A stretch of 64,000 bases of DNA from Burkholderia ambifaria AMMD (GCF_000203915.1 NC_008390.1:62001-126000); one strand, 5' to 3'; counted from the first letter of the stretch, positions 29,137-38,919 are shown. Program-made: numbers and translations. Notes: generated by a model not told the origin, from the sequence alone.

Positions 29137-30192
29137 ATGGATTTCTCGATTGCGGCGATCCTCGCGCAAGACGGCATCACGACCGGCGCCATTTATGCAT
29201 TGCTGTCGCTGGCGCTCGTGCTGGTGTTTTCCGTCACGCGGGTGATCTTCATTCCCCAGGGCGAATTCGTCGCCTACGGCGCGCTCACGCTTGCGGCGTT
29301 GCAGGCGCAGAAATTTCCCGCGACCTGCTGGCTGTTGTTCGTGATGGGCATCGCGTGCTTCATGCTGGAAGTCGGCGGCTTGGTGCGCCATCGCGAACGC
29401 CGCCATCAGCTCGGCCGCGCGCTCGCGACGCTGGCGAGCCGCTACGTGCTGCTGCCGCTTGCGGTGTTCGCGCTCACGCGCAGCTTTGCCGCGCAGCCGC
29501 TGCCGATGCTCGCGCAGATCGCACTGACGCTCGCGATCGTCGTGCCGATGGGGCCGTTCGTCTACCGGCTCGTCTATCAGCCGATCGCCGAAGGCACGAC
29601 GCTGCTGCTGCTGATCGTGTCGGTCGCCGTCCATTTCGCGATGGTCGGCCTCGGGCTCGTGATGTTCGGCGCGGAAGGTTCGCGTACCAACGGATTCGCG
29701 GACGCGTCGCTGGCGGTCGGCAGCATGACGGTGTCGGTGCAGAGCATTCTCGTGGTCGTGACCGCGCTGGTGCTGATCGGTGCGCTCTACGTGTACTTCG
29801 GTCGCACGATCGCCGGCAAGGCACTGCGCGCGACGTCGGTGAACCGGCTCGGCGCGCGGCTCGTGGGCATCGGCACGACCGAAGCAGGGCGGCTGGCGTT
29901 CACGCTGGCCGCGGGCCTTGGCGTGCTGTCCGGCATCCTCGTCGGCCCGCTGACCACTATCTATTACGACTCCGGCTTCCTGATCGGCCTGAAGGGCTTC
30001 GTCGGCGCGATCATCGGCGGGCTGGTCAGCTATCCGCTCGCGGCCGCCGGCTCGCTGCTCGTCGGCGTGCTCGAATCGTATTCGTCGTTCTGGGCGAGCG
30101 CGTACAAGGAAGTGATCGTGTTCACGCTGATCATCCCGGTGCTGCTGTGGCGCAGTTTCGCGACGCCGCATGCGGAAGAGGAAGAGGAGTGA
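29137..30192 (+). CDS. livH: ABC permease, LivH-like, with extra central region (system 2)
   Basis: 351-aa inner-membrane permease. N-terminal [20 protein letters not shown] and C-terminal [20 protein letters not shown] mark it as LivH-type. It is about 50 residues longer than the usual LivH: a segment at about residues 55-125 adds a hydrophobic stretch, a basic loop ([11 protein letters not shown]) and another hydrophobic stretch. The chain ends with five or more glutamates. 201 bp separate it from the binding-protein gene; the fusion gene starts 4 bp after its stop. Confidence 0.88.
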   Translation: MDFSIAAILAQDGITTGAIYALLSLALVLVFSVTRVIFIPQGEFVAYGALTLAALQAQKFPATCWLLFVMGIACFMLEVGGLVRHRERRHQLGRALATLASRYVLLPLAVFALTRSFAAQPLPMLAQIALTLAIVVPMGPFVYRLVYQPIAEGTTLLLLIVSVAVHFAMVGLGLVMFGAEGSRTNGFADASLAVGSMTVSVQSILVVVTALVLIGALYVYFGRTIAGKALRATSVNRLGARLVGIGTTEAGRLAFTLAAGLGVLSGILVGPLTTIYYDSGFLIGLKGFVGAIIGGLVSYPLAAAGSLLVGVLESYSSFWASAYKEVIVFTLIIPVLLWRSFATPHAEEEEE

Positions 30193-30196
30193 CGCG

Positions 30197-31981
30197 ATGA
30201 AGACGATGGTACGCAACAAGACCTTCTGGGTGTTTCTCGTGGTGCTGTTCGCGCTGCCGGTGCTGCCCGGCGCGCTGCAGGTGCCCGAATACTGGATCAC
30301 GCTGCTGAACTACATCGGCCTCTACGCGATCGTCGCGATCGGGCTCGTGCTGCTGACGGGTGTCGGCGGGATGACGAGTTTCGGGCAGGCCGCGTTCGTC
30401 GGCATCGGCGCGTATGCGACGGCGTTCCTGACGACGCGATACGGCGTGTCGCCGTGGCTCGCGCTGATCGTCGGCGTCGTGCTGACGGCGCTCGTCGCGC
30501 TGGTGCTGGGTGCGGTCACGATGCGGCTGTCCGGGCACTTTCTGCCGCTCGGCACGATCGCATGGGGCCTCGCGCTCTTCTATCTGTTCGGCAACCTCGA
30601 GCTGCTCGGCAAGTACGACGGGATCAACGGGATTCCGGCGCTGAACCTGTTCGGCATCGAGCTCGGCAGCGGCCGCAGCCTGTACTTCCTGATCTGGGCC
30701 GTCGTGCTGGCGGCGATCGTGTCGGTGCAGAACCTGCTCAACAGCCGCCCCGGCCGCGCGATCCGCGCGCTGCGCGGCGGCGGTGTGATGGCCGAGGCGA
30801 TGGGCGTGAACACCGCATGGATGCGCGTCGTGATCTTCGTCTACGCGGCCGTGCTCGCCGCGGTATCGGGCTTCCTGTACGCGCACCTGCAGCGCGCGGT
30901 GAACCCGACCCCGTTCGGGCTGAACCACGGGATCGAATTCCTGTTCATGGCCGTGGTCGGCGGCGTGTCGCACGTGTGGGGCGCGGTGCTCGGTGCGGCG
31001 ATCCTCACCGTGCTGCAGGACTACCTGCAGACGCTGCTGCCGAAGCTGCTCGGCTCGGAAGGCAACTTCGAGATCATCGTGTTCGGCGTGCTGATGGTGC
31101 TGCTGCTGCAGTACGCGCGCCAGGGCGTGTGGCCGTTCGTCGCGAAGCTGTTTCCGCGCGGGCCGCGCGCCCATGTGCCCGACCAGGCCGATCCGCTGCC
31201 GCAGCGCGCGAAACCTGTGGCCGGCGAGCCGCTGCTCGTCGTCGACAACGCGCGCAAGCAGTTCGGCGGGCTGGTGGCCGTCAACGACGTGAGTTTCGAC
31301 GTGAAGGCGGGGCAGATCATCGGCCTGATCGGCCCGAATGGTGCCGGCAAGTCGACCACGTTCAACCTCGTGACCGGCGTGCTGCAGCCGACCGGCGGCA
31401 CGATCACGTTCCGTGGTGAGCGGATCGACGGGCTCACGTCGCGGCAGATCGTCCGGCGCGGAATCGGCCGTACGTTCCAGCACGTGAAGCTGCTGCCGAC
31501 GATGACGGTGCTCGAGAATGTCGCGATCGGCGCGCATCTGCGCGGCCATACGGGCGTATGGCGCAGCATCGCGCGGCTCAACGCGCACGAGGAGGCGCAA
31601 CTGCTGGCTGAAGCGGCACGGCAGATCCGCCGCGTCGGCCTCGAAAAGCACATGTACGACGAAGCCGGCAGCCTCGCGCTCGGCCAGCAGCGGATTCTCG
31701 AAATCGCCCGCGCGCTGTGCTGCGACCCGATGCTGCTGCTGCTCGACGAGCCGGCCGCCGGGCTGCGCTACCAGGAGAAGCAGCAACTCGCCGATCTGTT
31801 GCGGCGGCTGAAGGCCGAAGGGATGAGCGTGTTGCTCGTGGAACATGACATGGATTTCGTGATGAATCTCACCGACCGGCTGGTGGTGATGGAATTCGGC
31901 ACGCGGATCGCGGAAGGGCTGCCGCAGGACGTGCAGCAGGATCCGGCGGTGCTCGAAGCGTATCTGGGCGGGGTGGAGTGA
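30197..31981 (+). CDS. Fused ABC permease-ATPase (LivM-LivG, system 2)
   Basis: 594-aa protein. Residues 1 to about 320 are a LivM-type permease ([34 protein letters not shown]), and after a proline-rich linker the last ~255 residues are a LivG-type ATPase with Walker [11 protein letters not shown]-loop [13 protein letters not shown], signature [15 protein letters not shown], Walker [13 protein letters not shown] and H-loop LVEHDMDFV. Fusion fixes the permease:ATPase stoichiometry. AGGAG lies seven bases before the ATG at 30197. The stop overlaps the livF start by one base. The two-domain reading is continuous, with no frameshift. Confidence 0.93.
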   Translation: MKTMVRNKTFWVFLVVLFALPVLPGALQVPEYWITLLNYIGLYAIVAIGLVLLTGVGGMTSFGQAAFVGIGAYATAFLTTRYGVSPWLALIVGVVLTALVALVLGAVTMRLSGHFLPLGTIAWGLALFYLFGNLELLGKYDGINGIPALNLFGIELGSGRSLYFLIWAVVLAAIVSVQNLLNSRPGRAIRALRGGGVMAEAMGVNTAWMRVVIFVYAAVLAAVSGFLYAHLQRAVNPTPFGLNHGIEFLFMAVVGGVSHVWGAVLGAAILTVLQDYLQTLLPKLLGSEGNFEIIVFGVLMVLLLQYARQGVWPFVAKLFPRGPRAHVPDQADPLPQRAKPVAGEPLLVVDNARKQFGGLVAVNDVSFDVKAGQIIGLIGPNGAGKSTTFNLVTGVLQPTGGTITFRGERIDGLTSRQIVRRGIGRTFQHVKLLPTMTVLENVAIGAHLRGHTGVWRSIARLNAHEEAQLLAEAARQIRRVGLEKHMYDEAGSLALGQQRILEIARALCCDPMLLLLDEPAAGLRYQEKQQLADLLRRLKAEGMSVLLVEHDMDFVMNLTDRLVVMEFGTRIAEGLPQDVQQDPAVLEAYLGGVE

Positions 31982-32739
31982 TGACGGCGGACACGACGAT
32001 GCCGATTCTCGAGGTGCGCGGACTGGCGGTCCGGTACGGGAAAGTCGAGGCGCTGCACGGTGCGGCGATCAAGGTGGGCGCCGGGCAGATCGTCAGCGTG
32101 ATCGGCCCGAACGGTGCCGGCAAGTCGACGATGCTGAACGCGATCATGGGCGCGTTGCCCGTGACCGGGCATGCGTCGGGCGCGGTCATGTACCGCGGCC
32201 ACGACGTGGGCGCGCTGCCGGTCGAGCAGCGCGTCGCGCGCGGGATGTGCCTCGTGCCGGAAAAGCGCGAGCTGTTCAGTACGATGACGGTCGAGGACAA
32301 CCTCGTGCTGGGCGCGTATCGCCGCAAGCTCGCGGGCGAGTCGAACTTCCTCGACCAGCTCGATCATGTGTTTGCGCTGTTTCCGCGGCTCAAGGAGCGG
32401 CGCAAGCAGGCGGCCGGTACGCTGTCGGGCGGTGAGCGGCAGATGCTTGCGGTGGGCCGCGCGCTGATGGGCAAACCCGACCTGCTGATGCTCGATGAGC
32501 CGAGCCTCGGGCTGGCGCCGCTGATCGTGAAGGAGATTTTTCATATCATCAGCGCGTTGCGCGGCACAGGTGTCGCGACGCTGCTGATCGAGCAGAACGC
32601 GCGGGCGGCGCTGCAGATCTCGGACTACGGTTATGTACTGGAGACGGGGGAGCTGGCGCTGGAGGGGCCGGCGGCCGAACTGGCACAGAATCCGCGCGTG
32701 ATCGAAACGTACCTCGGGCTGGCGAAGAAGATGGCTTGA
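31981..32739 (+). CDS. livF: ABC transporter ATPase LivF-like (system 2)
   Basis: 252-aa ATPase with canonical Walker [10 protein letters not shown], signature [15 protein letters not shown], Walker [17 protein letters not shown] and H-loop LIEQNARAA. Unlike its system 1 counterpart, it keeps the Walker A lysine. The ATG at 31981 overlaps the fusion gene's stop; a GTG three bases upstream is possible. Last gene of the operon; a palindromic terminator-like parS lies 28 bp after its stop. Confidence 0.93.
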   Translation: MTADTTMPILEVRGLAVRYGKVEALHGAAIKVGAGQIVSVIGPNGAGKSTMLNAIMGALPVTGHASGAVMYRGHDVGALPVEQRVARGMCLVPEKRELFSTMTVEDNLVLGAYRRKLAGESNFLDQLDHVFALFPRLKERRKQAAGTLSGGERQMLAVGRALMGKPDLLMLDEPSLGLAPLIVKEIFHIISALRGTGVATLLIEQNARAALQISDYGYVLETGELALEGPAAELAQNPRVIETYLGLAKKMA

Positions 32740-32766
32740 TGGTTAGGGCGGGTGGCGGGAAACGGG

Positions 32767-32797
32767 CGGCGTGTTTCACGTGAAACACGCCGTTTTT
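32767..32797. promoter_or_regulatory. parS: parS centromere site inside a 26-bp palindrome with T-tract
   Basis: The 16-mer TGTTTCACGTGAAACA (32772-32787) is identical to the universal bacterial parS sequence bound by ParB. It sits in a perfect 26-bp palindrome (32767-32792) followed by TTTTT, so as RNA it can form a terminator-like hairpin for livF. parA/parB lie 3 kb downstream. Confidence 0.93.
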
Positions 32798-32822
32798 GTT
32801 TTTGGGAGCAGGGCCATGCTCC

Positions 32823-32874
32823 GACGAATCGGGTTTGGGGATAAGTGCCGGAGCATCCAGCCGAAGCGCTGTGA
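32823..32874 (+). repeat. GATAAGT-CTGTG module, copy 1
   Basis: GACGAA at 32823, GATAAGTGCCGG from 32840 and CTGTGA from 32869. Same order and spacing as copies 2 and 3; TGGGGATAA (32836-32844) differs from a DnaA box at one position. Confidence 0.6.
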
Positions 32875-32959
32875 TGGGGGCGGGGTGCCTATCGTGCCGG
32901 GCTGCACAGGATAACGAGCATTGTGTGCTTGTGTGCACGACAGCCCGCTATTGCCGCGA

Positions 32960-33010
32960 GACGAACGGCACAGGGGATAAGTACCGGGCGATCGATCGGA
33001 AATACTGTGA
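32960..33010 (+). repeat. GATAAGT-CTGTG module, copy 2
   Basis: GACGAA at 32960, GATAAGTACCGG from 32976 and CTGTGA from 33005 (29 nt after the start of GATAAGT, as in the other copies). Confidence 0.6.
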
Positions 33011-33244
33011 CCTCGGAGGGATGTCGACGCCTGTTTTGCACAGCTTGGCGATGTGCGTCGAGGCCGCGGGCGCACATTGCCGTAGCAGGCTGGGCCGGCA
33101 CAGCTCGGCCGATCGGCCAAAAAAACGCCGAAATGAACCGGCCCTACCATTCGGATGGCCTTCGGGTGAAAAGCGAACCCGCTATAATTCGCCCCATACA
33201 TTTCTCAGATAGGTTCGTGCACAGTCCTGTGTGCGGAATCCACC

Positions 33245-35215
33245 ATGCTTTTTCCCACAGAATTTGACGTCATCGTTGTCGGTGGCGGGCACGCCGGCAC
33301 GGAAGCCGCGTTGGCCTCGGCCCGTATGGGCGCGAAGACGCTGCTGCTGACCCATAACATCGAAACGCTCGGGCAGATGAGCTGCAATCCGTCGATCGGC
33401 GGCATTGGCAAGGGCCATCTGGTCAAGGAAGTCGATGCGCTCGGCGGCGCGATGGCTGCCGCGACGGACGAGAGCGGTATTCAGTTTCGGATCCTCAATT
33501 CGTCGAAGGGCCCGGCCGTGCGGGCGACGCGCGCACAGGCCGACCGTATCCTGTACAAGGCTGCGATCCGCCATCGGCTCGAGAATCAGCCGAACCTGTG
33601 GCTGTTCCAGCAGGCCGTGGACGATCTGATGGTGGAAGGCGACCGCGTGGTCGGCGCCGTCACGCAGATCGGCATCCGCTTCCGCGCGCGGGCGGTAGTG
33701 CTGACAGCAGGTACGTTCCTCGACGGCAAGATCCACGTCGGTCTGAACAACTATACGGGCGGTCGCGCGGGCGATCCGGCGGCCGTGTCGTTGTCGGCGC
33801 GCCTGAAGGAGCTGAAGCTGCCGCAGGGCCGCCTGAAGACCGGTACGCCGCCGCGTATCGATGGCCGCTCGATCGACTTTTCGAAGCTGGACGAGCAGCC
33901 GGGCGACCTTGATCCGATTCCCGTGTTCTCGTTCCTGGGCCGCGCGGAACAGCATCCGCAGCAGCTGCCGTGCTGGGTCACGCATACGAACGAGCGCACG
34001 CACGACATCATTCGCGGCGGCCTCGACCGTTCGCCTATGTATACAGGCGTGATCGAAGGCGTCGGCCCGCGCTACTGCCCGTCGATCGAGGACAAGATTC
34101 ACCGGTTCGCGTCGAAGGAATCGCACCAGATCTTCCTGGAGCCGGAAGGGCTGACGACCAACGAGTTCTACCCGAACGGAATTTCGACGAGCCTGCCGTT
34201 CGATGTGCAGCTCGAGCTCGTGCACTCGATGCGCGGCCTCGAGAACGCGCACATCCTGCGGCCCGGCTACGCGATCGAGTACGACTACTTCGACCCGCGC
34301 GCGCTGAAGGCGTCGCTCGAAACGAAGGCGATCAACGGGCTGTTCTTTGCGGGCCAGATCAACGGCACGACCGGCTACGAAGAAGCGGCCGCACAAGGCC
34401 TGCTGGCCGGCTTGAACGCAGGCCGCTACGTGCAGGAGAAGGACGCATGGTGCCCGCGTCGCGATCAGGCGTACCTGGGCGTGCTGGTCGACGACCTCGT
34501 TACGCGCGGCGTGGCCGAGCCGTACCGGATGTTCACGAGCCGTGCGGAATACCGCTTGAGCCTGCGTGAAGACAACGCGGACATGCGTTTGACCGAGATC
34601 GGCCGCGAACTGGGGCTCGTCGACGACGCACGCTGGGATGCATTCAGCCGGAAGCGCGACGCTGTTTCACGTGAAACCGAACGCCTGAAGTCGACGTGGG
34701 TCACGCCGAAGACGCTGCCGCCGGAAGAGGCGACGGCTTTGCTCGGGAAGGCGATCGATCACGAATATAGCCTCGCCGAGCTGCTGCGCCGCCCGGGCAT
34801 CAGCTACGACGGCGTGTGCAGCCTGAAGGGTGGCGAATGCGCGCCTACCGAACCGCTGGCCGACGATCCGGTGCTGCTCGAGCAGATCAAGGAGCAGGTC
34901 GAGATTGGCATCAAGTATCAGGGCTATATCGAGCGGCAGGCGAGCGAGATCGAGCGCAACGATGCGAACGAGAACACGCGCTTGCCGGATGGCATCGACT
35001 ACCGCGAGGTTCGCGGCCTGTCGTTCGAAGTGAGCCAGAAGCTCAACGAGTTCCGGCCGGAAACGATCGGCCAGGCCTCGCGGATCTCGGGCGTCACGCC
35101 GGCTGCGATCTCATTGCTGATGGTGCATCTGAAACGCCGTGGCCTTGGCCGTCGTAACGGCACCGCCGCAGAGGCGACGGAGCAGGGGGATGGCACCGTC
35201 CCGACGCAACAATGA
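33245..35215 (+). CDS. mnmG: tRNA uridine-34 carboxymethylaminomethyl modification enzyme MnmG (GidA)
   Basis: 656-aa FAD-dependent protein acting with MnmE to add the cmnm group to the wobble uridine of tRNAs. The FAD motif [19 protein letters not shown] is at the N-terminus, and the GidA signatures [17 protein letters not shown] and [21 protein letters not shown] are intact. Full length. The C-terminus has an unstructured tail ([12 protein letters not shown]). The gene body carries a second parS (34664-34677) encoding AVSRET. The start ATG 33245 overlaps no other frame; the stop overlaps rsmG by 4 bp, forming the gidAB-parAB arrangement found near many bacterial origins. Confidence 0.97.
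   Translation: MLFPTEFDVIVVGGGHAGTEAALASARMGAKTLLLTHNIETLGQMSCNPSIGGIGKGHLVKEVDALGGAMAAATDESGIQFRILNSSKGPAVRATRAQADRILYKAAIRHRLENQPNLWLFQQAVDDLMVEGDRVVGAVTQIGIRFRARAVVLTAGTFLDGKIHVGLNNYTGGRAGDPAAVSLSARLKELKLPQGRLKTGTPPRIDGRSIDFSKLDEQPGDLDPIPVFSFLGRAEQHPQQLPCWVTHTNERTHDIIRGGLDRSPMYTGVIEGVGPRYCPSIEDKIHRFASKESHQIFLEPEGLTTNEFYPNGISTSLPFDVQLELVHSMRGLENAHILRPGYAIEYDYFDPRALKASLETKAINGLFFAGQINGTTGYEEAAAQGLLAGLNAGRYVQEKDAWCPRRDQAYLGVLVDDLVTRGVAEPYRMFTSRAEYRLSLREDNADMRLTEIGRELGLVDDARWDAFSRKRDAVSRETERLKSTWVTPKTLPPEEATALLGKAIDHEYSLAELLRRPGISYDGVCSLKGGECAPTEPLADDPVLLEQIKEQVEIGIKYQGYIERQASEIERNDANENTRLPDGIDYREVRGLSFEVSQKLNEFRPETIGQASRISGVTPAAISLLMVHLKRRGLGRRNGTAAEATEQGDGTVPTQQ
34663..34678. promoter_or_regulatory. 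parS: Second parS site, inside mnmG
   Basis: GTTTCACGTGAAAC (34664-34677) is a perfect 14-bp parS core; the flanking pair differs on one side from the 16-mer. It lies within coding sequence, 1.9 kb from the first parS and 1.3 kb upstream of parA. Confidence 0.92.
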
Positions 35216-35898
35216 CGGCGCGTCGCGCGCCGGCGGTTAATCGGGACGTACTTGAACAGATGCTCGTCGACGGCACGGCCGCGCTCGACATCGCATTGAC
35301 GGATGCACAACGCAACCAGCTGCTCGACTATGTCGCGCTGCTCGGCAAGTGGAACGCGGTCTACAACCTGACTGCGATCCGCGACCCGAAGCAGATGCTG
35401 ATCCAGCACATTCTCGATTCGCTCTCCATCGTTCCGCATCTGCGCGACCGTGCATCGGCGCGCGTGCTCGACGTGGGTTCGGGCGGCGGCCTGCCCGGCA
35501 TCGTGCTGGCGATCGTCCGGCCGGACTGGCAGGTGACGTTGAACGATATCGTGCAGAAAAAGTCTGCATTCCAGACGCAAATGCGCGCGGAGCTGAAGCT
35601 CGCGAACCTGTCGGTCGTCACGGGGCGGGTCGAATTGCTGCAGCCGGGTGTCGACGTGCCGGAAAAATTCGACATGATCGTGTCCCGCGCCTTCGCGGAT
35701 CTATCCGACTTCGTTAAACTTGCTCGTCATCTCGTCGCACCCGGCGGATCGATCTGGGCAATGAAGGGTGTTCACCCGGACGACGAAATTGCACGACTGC
35801 CGGAAGGCAGCCGCGTAAAGCAGACGATGCGGCTTGCAGTACCGATGCTCGATGCCGAACGGCACCTGATCGAGGTGATCGTCGACGAGGCGAATTGA
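35212..35898 (+). CDS. rsmG: 16S rRNA (guanine-527-N7)-methyltransferase RsmG (GidB)
   Basis: 228-aa SAM-dependent methyltransferase of 16S rRNA G527; loss gives low-level streptomycin resistance in other bacteria. The family segment [21 protein letters not shown] and the SAM motif [17 protein letters not shown] are present, as is [11 protein letters not shown]. It overlaps mnmG by 4 bp (ATGA) and is followed by parA after 51 bp, where a GC-rich hairpin GGCGCGC-GTTA-GCGCGCC (35900-35917) with a T-rich tail may partly terminate transcription. Confidence 0.96.
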   Translation: MTARRAPAVNRDVLEQMLVDGTAALDIALTDAQRNQLLDYVALLGKWNAVYNLTAIRDPKQMLIQHILDSLSIVPHLRDRASARVLDVGSGGGLPGIVLAIVRPDWQVTLNDIVQKKSAFQTQMRAELKLANLSVVTGRVELLQPGVDVPEKFDMIVSRAFADLSDFVKLARHLVAPGGSIWAMKGVHPDDEIARLPEGSRVKQTMRLAVPMLDAERHLIEVIVDEAN

Positions 35899-35949
35899 AG
35901 GCGCGCGTTAGCGCGCCGTTTGTTTGAAGGTAAAGGGAACACACCAACG

Positions 35950-36729
35950 ATGGCAAAGATCTTCTGCGTTGCGAACCAGAAGGGGGGCGTCGGCAAGACG
36001 ACGACATCGGTCAATCTCGCCGCAAGCCTTGCAGCGCAGGAGCAACGAGTCCTGCTGATCGATCTCGACCCGCAGGGCAACGCGACGATGGGCAGCGGGA
36101 TCGACAAGGCCGCCTGCGAGTCGACCGTGTACGAAGTGCTGATCGACGGCGTATCGGTGATGGACGCACGCGTGCGTCCGGAGGGCGTCACGTACGACGT
36201 GCTGCCGGCCAACCGCGAGCTGTCGGGTGCCGAGATCGAGCTGATCGGCATCGACAACCGCGAGCGTCGGCTGAAGGCCGCGCTCGAGCACGTGGCCGAC
36301 GACTACGACTTCGTGCTGATCGATTGCCCGCCGACGCTGTCGCTGCTGACGCTGAACGGACTGTGCGCGGCACATGGCGTCGTGATCCCGATGCAGTGCG
36401 AGTATTTCGCGCTGGAAGGGCTGTCGGATCTCGTCAACACGATCAAGCAGGTTCACGCGAACATGAATCGCGACCTGAAGATCATCGGCTTGCTGCGCGT
36501 GATGTTCGATCCGCGCATCACGCTGCAGCAGCAAGTCTCCGATCAACTGAAAGCGCACTTCGGCGACAAGGTGTTCGACGCGGTGATCCCGCGCAACGTG
36601 CGCCTGGCGGAAGCGCCGAGTTACGGGTTGCCGGGCGTCGTGTTCGACCGCAACTCGCGCGGTGCGCAGGCGTATATCCAATTCGGTGCCGAGATGATCG
36701 ACCGCGTGCGCGCGTTCGAGGTGTCGTGA
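35950..36729 (+). CDS. parA: Chromosome partitioning ATPase ParA
   Basis: 259-aa Walker-type ATPase driving segregation of ParB-parS complexes. The deviant Walker A is KGGVGKTTT near residue 10, with LIDLDPQGNATMG (Walker A') and VLIDCPPTLSLLTLN (Walker B). It has no N-terminal DNA-binding domain, so it is the small chromosomal (Soj-like) type rather than a plasmid type Ia ParA. ATG 35950 follows AAAGGGAA; an upstream start at 35920 lies in the rsmG-parA hairpin region. parB follows after 31 bp. Confidence 0.97.
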   Translation: MAKIFCVANQKGGVGKTTTSVNLAASLAAQEQRVLLIDLDPQGNATMGSGIDKAACESTVYEVLIDGVSVMDARVRPEGVTYDVLPANRELSGAEIELIGIDNRERRLKAALEHVADDYDFVLIDCPPTLSLLTLNGLCAAHGVVIPMQCEYFALEGLSDLVNTIKQVHANMNRDLKIIGLLRVMFDPRITLQQQVSDQLKAHFGDKVFDAVIPRNVRLAEAPSYGLPGVVFDRNSRGAQAYIQFGAEMIDRVRAFEVS

Positions 36730-36760
36730 TCCGGACATGAGCGAAGCGAGGAAGAAAGAC

Positions 36761-37654
36761 ATGAACGCGGTACCAAAGAAGAAGGGCTTGGGACGTGGCC
36801 TCGAAGCGCTGCTCGGCGGCAGTGCGGACATCACCGAAGCGGTGAAGATCGAAGGGGCGCCGAACACGCTCGCGCTCGGCAAGCTGCAGGCGGGCAAGTA
36901 CCAGCCGCGGACCCGGATGGACGAAGGCAGCCTGCAGGAACTGGCGGCGAGCATCCGCGCGCAAGGCGTGATGCAGCCGATCCTGGTGCGGCCCATTTCG
37001 TCTGACAAATACGAGATCATCGCCGGCGAGCGACGTTTCCGCGCGGCACGCCTGGCCGGTCTCGACGAAGTGCCGGTGCTCGTGAAGGACGTGTCCGATC
37101 AGGCGGCTGCCGCGATGGCGCTGATCGAGAACATCCAGCGCGAGGACCTGAACCCGCTGGAAGAGGCGCACGGTATCCAGCGCCTGCTCGACGAGTTCGG
37201 GTTCACGCACGAACAGGCGGCCGAATCGGTCGGCCGTTCGCGCAGCGCGGTGTCGAACCTGCTGCGCCTGCTGAACCTCGCTGCGCCGGTGCAGACGATG
37301 CTGCTGGCCGGCGATCTCGACATGGGCCACGCGCGTGCGCTGCTCGCGGTCGACGCGGCGACGCAGATCACGCTCGCGCACCAGGTCGTCAACAAGCGCA
37401 TGTCGGTGCGCGAGACCGAGAAGCTGGTCGCGCACACGACGAAGGAAGCGCCTGCGGTGAAGGCGCGCGCGAAGGATGACGGCGGCCGCGACACGCGCCG
37501 TCTCGAAGAGGAGTTGTCCGACCTGCTCGCGTCGACGGTGAAGATCAAGCTCGGCCGCCGCGGGCGAGGGCAGGTGATGATCGATTTCGGCAACCTCGAT
37601 GCGCTCGAGGGCATCCTCGTGCGCTTGCGCGGCAACGTCGCGACCGAAGAATAA
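36761..37654 (+). CDS. parB: Chromosome partitioning protein ParB
   Basis: 297-aa CTP-dependent DNA clamp that loads at parS. The N-terminal KKKGLGRGLEALLGG segment (ParA-interacting), the GERRFRAARLAGL box of the CTP-binding domain, the helix-turn-helix GRSRSAVSNLLRLLNL and a C-terminal dimerisation region are all visible. The ATG at 36761 is chosen because GAGGA lies at proper distance; an ATG at 36737 would add eight residues. Its targets are the two parS sites 2.1 and 4.0 kb upstream. Confidence 0.96.
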   Translation: MNAVPKKKGLGRGLEALLGGSADITEAVKIEGAPNTLALGKLQAGKYQPRTRMDEGSLQELAASIRAQGVMQPILVRPISSDKYEIIAGERRFRAARLAGLDEVPVLVKDVSDQAAAAMALIENIQREDLNPLEEAHGIQRLLDEFGFTHEQAAESVGRSRSAVSNLLRLLNLAAPVQTMLLAGDLDMGHARALLAVDAATQITLAHQVVNKRMSVRETEKLVAHTTKEAPAVKARAKDDGGRDTRRLEEELSDLLASTVKIKLGRRGRGQVMIDFGNLDALEGILVRLRGNVATEE

Positions 37655-37664
37655 CGAGGCGCGA

Positions 37665-38798
37665 TTGATAGAGAACACGGGCGCGGCGGCGCCACGCCGT
37701 TGGCTTGCCTGGCTGTTGAAGGAGCCGGTGCTGTCGGTACTGGCGCTTGCACTGATCATTCTGCAATGGTTGCATCCGCAACCAATCGCCACGCTGGCCG
37801 GGCGCGTCGACTGGCAGACCGTCGCGACGCTCGCGGGCCTGCTGATGCTGACCAAGGCGCTCGAGTTGTCCGGATGCCTGATGTGGCTCGCGCATCGCAT
37901 CGTCCATCACGTGCATTCGGAGCGCGGGCTCGCGATACTGCTTGTCGTGTTCGCGGCGGCACTCGCGATGTGGCTCACCAACGACGTCGCGCTGTTCGTC
38001 GTCGTGCCGTTGATGGTGTCGCTGCGCGCGCTGACGCCGCTGCCGTTCCGGCGGCTCGTGATCGTGGTCGCGCTGGCCGTCAACGCGGGGTCGGTCGCGA
38101 CGCCGCTCGGCAATCCCCAGAACTTGTTCCTGTGGCAATTGAGCGGCATGTCGTTCGGCCGTTTCGTCGTCACGCTCGGGCCGCTCGCGCTGGTGCTGAT
38201 GGCGCTGCTGCTCGTGCTGACGGCGTGCGCGTTTCGCGCGAAACCGCTCGACCTGTCGGGGGACGTCGAGGCCGTTCCGGTGCAGCGCATGCACGCGCTG
38301 CTCGCGGCGGTGCTGTTCGGTGCGTTCGTGCTGCTGGCCGACGCGCATCATCCGGTGCCGGCGCTGCTCGCCGTCGTGATCGCGCTGCTGGTCGCAAAAC
38401 GTGACGCAGTCCTGAAGATCGACTGGCTGCTGCTGCTGATCTTCGTGCTGATGTTCGTCGTGCTGCGCAGCGCGGCTGCGCTGCCCGTCGTGCACGACGC
38501 GATCGCGCGGACCCATCTCGATTCGCCACTGCGTGTGTTCGGGGCAGGTGTGGTGCTGTCACAGGGAATCAGCAACGTGCCGGCGGCCATCCTGCTGTCG
38601 GAATTCACGCACGACTGGCGCGCGCTCGCGTTCGGCGTATCGGTCGGCGGCTTCGGCTTCGCGATCAGTTCGCTCGCGAACCTGATCGCGGTGCGTCTCG
38701 CGAAGGAGCCGCGCATGTGGCTGCCGTTTCACCTGGTGTCGATTCCGTTCGCGATCGTGAGCGCGGCACTGGGCGCGTGGTTGCTCGTTCACGGTTGA
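37665..38798 (+). CDS. Ion permease of the IT superfamily (ArsB/NhaD/CitT-like)
   Basis: 377-aa inner-membrane protein with about 10-11 transmembrane segments. Two similar halves carry the family motifs WLTNDVALFVVVPL with NPQNLFLWQL, and QGISNVPAAILLSEF. These resemble arsenite/anion permeases and NhaD antiporters; no ars genes are near, so the substrate is open. A TTG start at 37665 follows GAGG closely and gives a reasonable N-terminus; no good ATG is available. It is 10 bp behind parB and probably part of that transcript. Confidence 0.78.
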   Translation: MIENTGAAAPRRWLAWLLKEPVLSVLALALIILQWLHPQPIATLAGRVDWQTVATLAGLLMLTKALELSGCLMWLAHRIVHHVHSERGLAILLVVFAAALAMWLTNDVALFVVVPLMVSLRALTPLPFRRLVIVVALAVNAGSVATPLGNPQNLFLWQLSGMSFGRFVVTLGPLALVLMALLLVLTACAFRAKPLDLSGDVEAVPVQRMHALLAAVLFGAFVLLADAHHPVPALLAVVIALLVAKRDAVLKIDWLLLLIFVLMFVVLRSAAALPVVHDAIARTHLDSPLRVFGAGVVLSQGISNVPAAILLSEFTHDWRALAFGVSVGGFGFAISSLANLIAVRLAKEPRMWLPFHLVSIPFAIVSAALGAWLLVHG

Positions 38799-38868
38799 GC
38801 GGCGCGGCCGCCTGCGGTGCAGACGTGCTGCAAGCGTGACGGAGAGGGCGCACGGCGTTCCCGGCCGT

Positions 38869-38919
38869 GGCGAACCCGGGCTGTTGATAAGTGCGGCGAT
38901 TCACAGTCGATATTCTGTG
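38869..38919 (+). repeat. GATAAGT-CTGTG module, copy 3
   Basis: GGCGAA at 38869, GATAAGTGCGGCG from 38886 and CTGTG from 38915, 29 nt after the start of GATAAGT as in copies 1 and 2. TGTTGATAA (38882-38890) differs from a DnaA box at one position. Confidence 0.55.

Larger units (their letters stand above)
32740..33244. promoter_or_regulatory. parS/repeat-bearing intergenic region upstream of mnmG
   Basis: 505 bp without a gene. It contains the parS palindrome (32767-32792), two copies of the GATAAGT-CTGTG module (32823-32874 and 32960-33010), an additional ACAGGATAA (32906-32914), and a perfect TATAAT (33183-33188) that is the probable mnmG -10 box about 57 bp before its ATG. In E. coli the replication origin lies beside gidA (mnmG), so this region also deserves attention as an origin-related locus. 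Confidence 0.6.
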
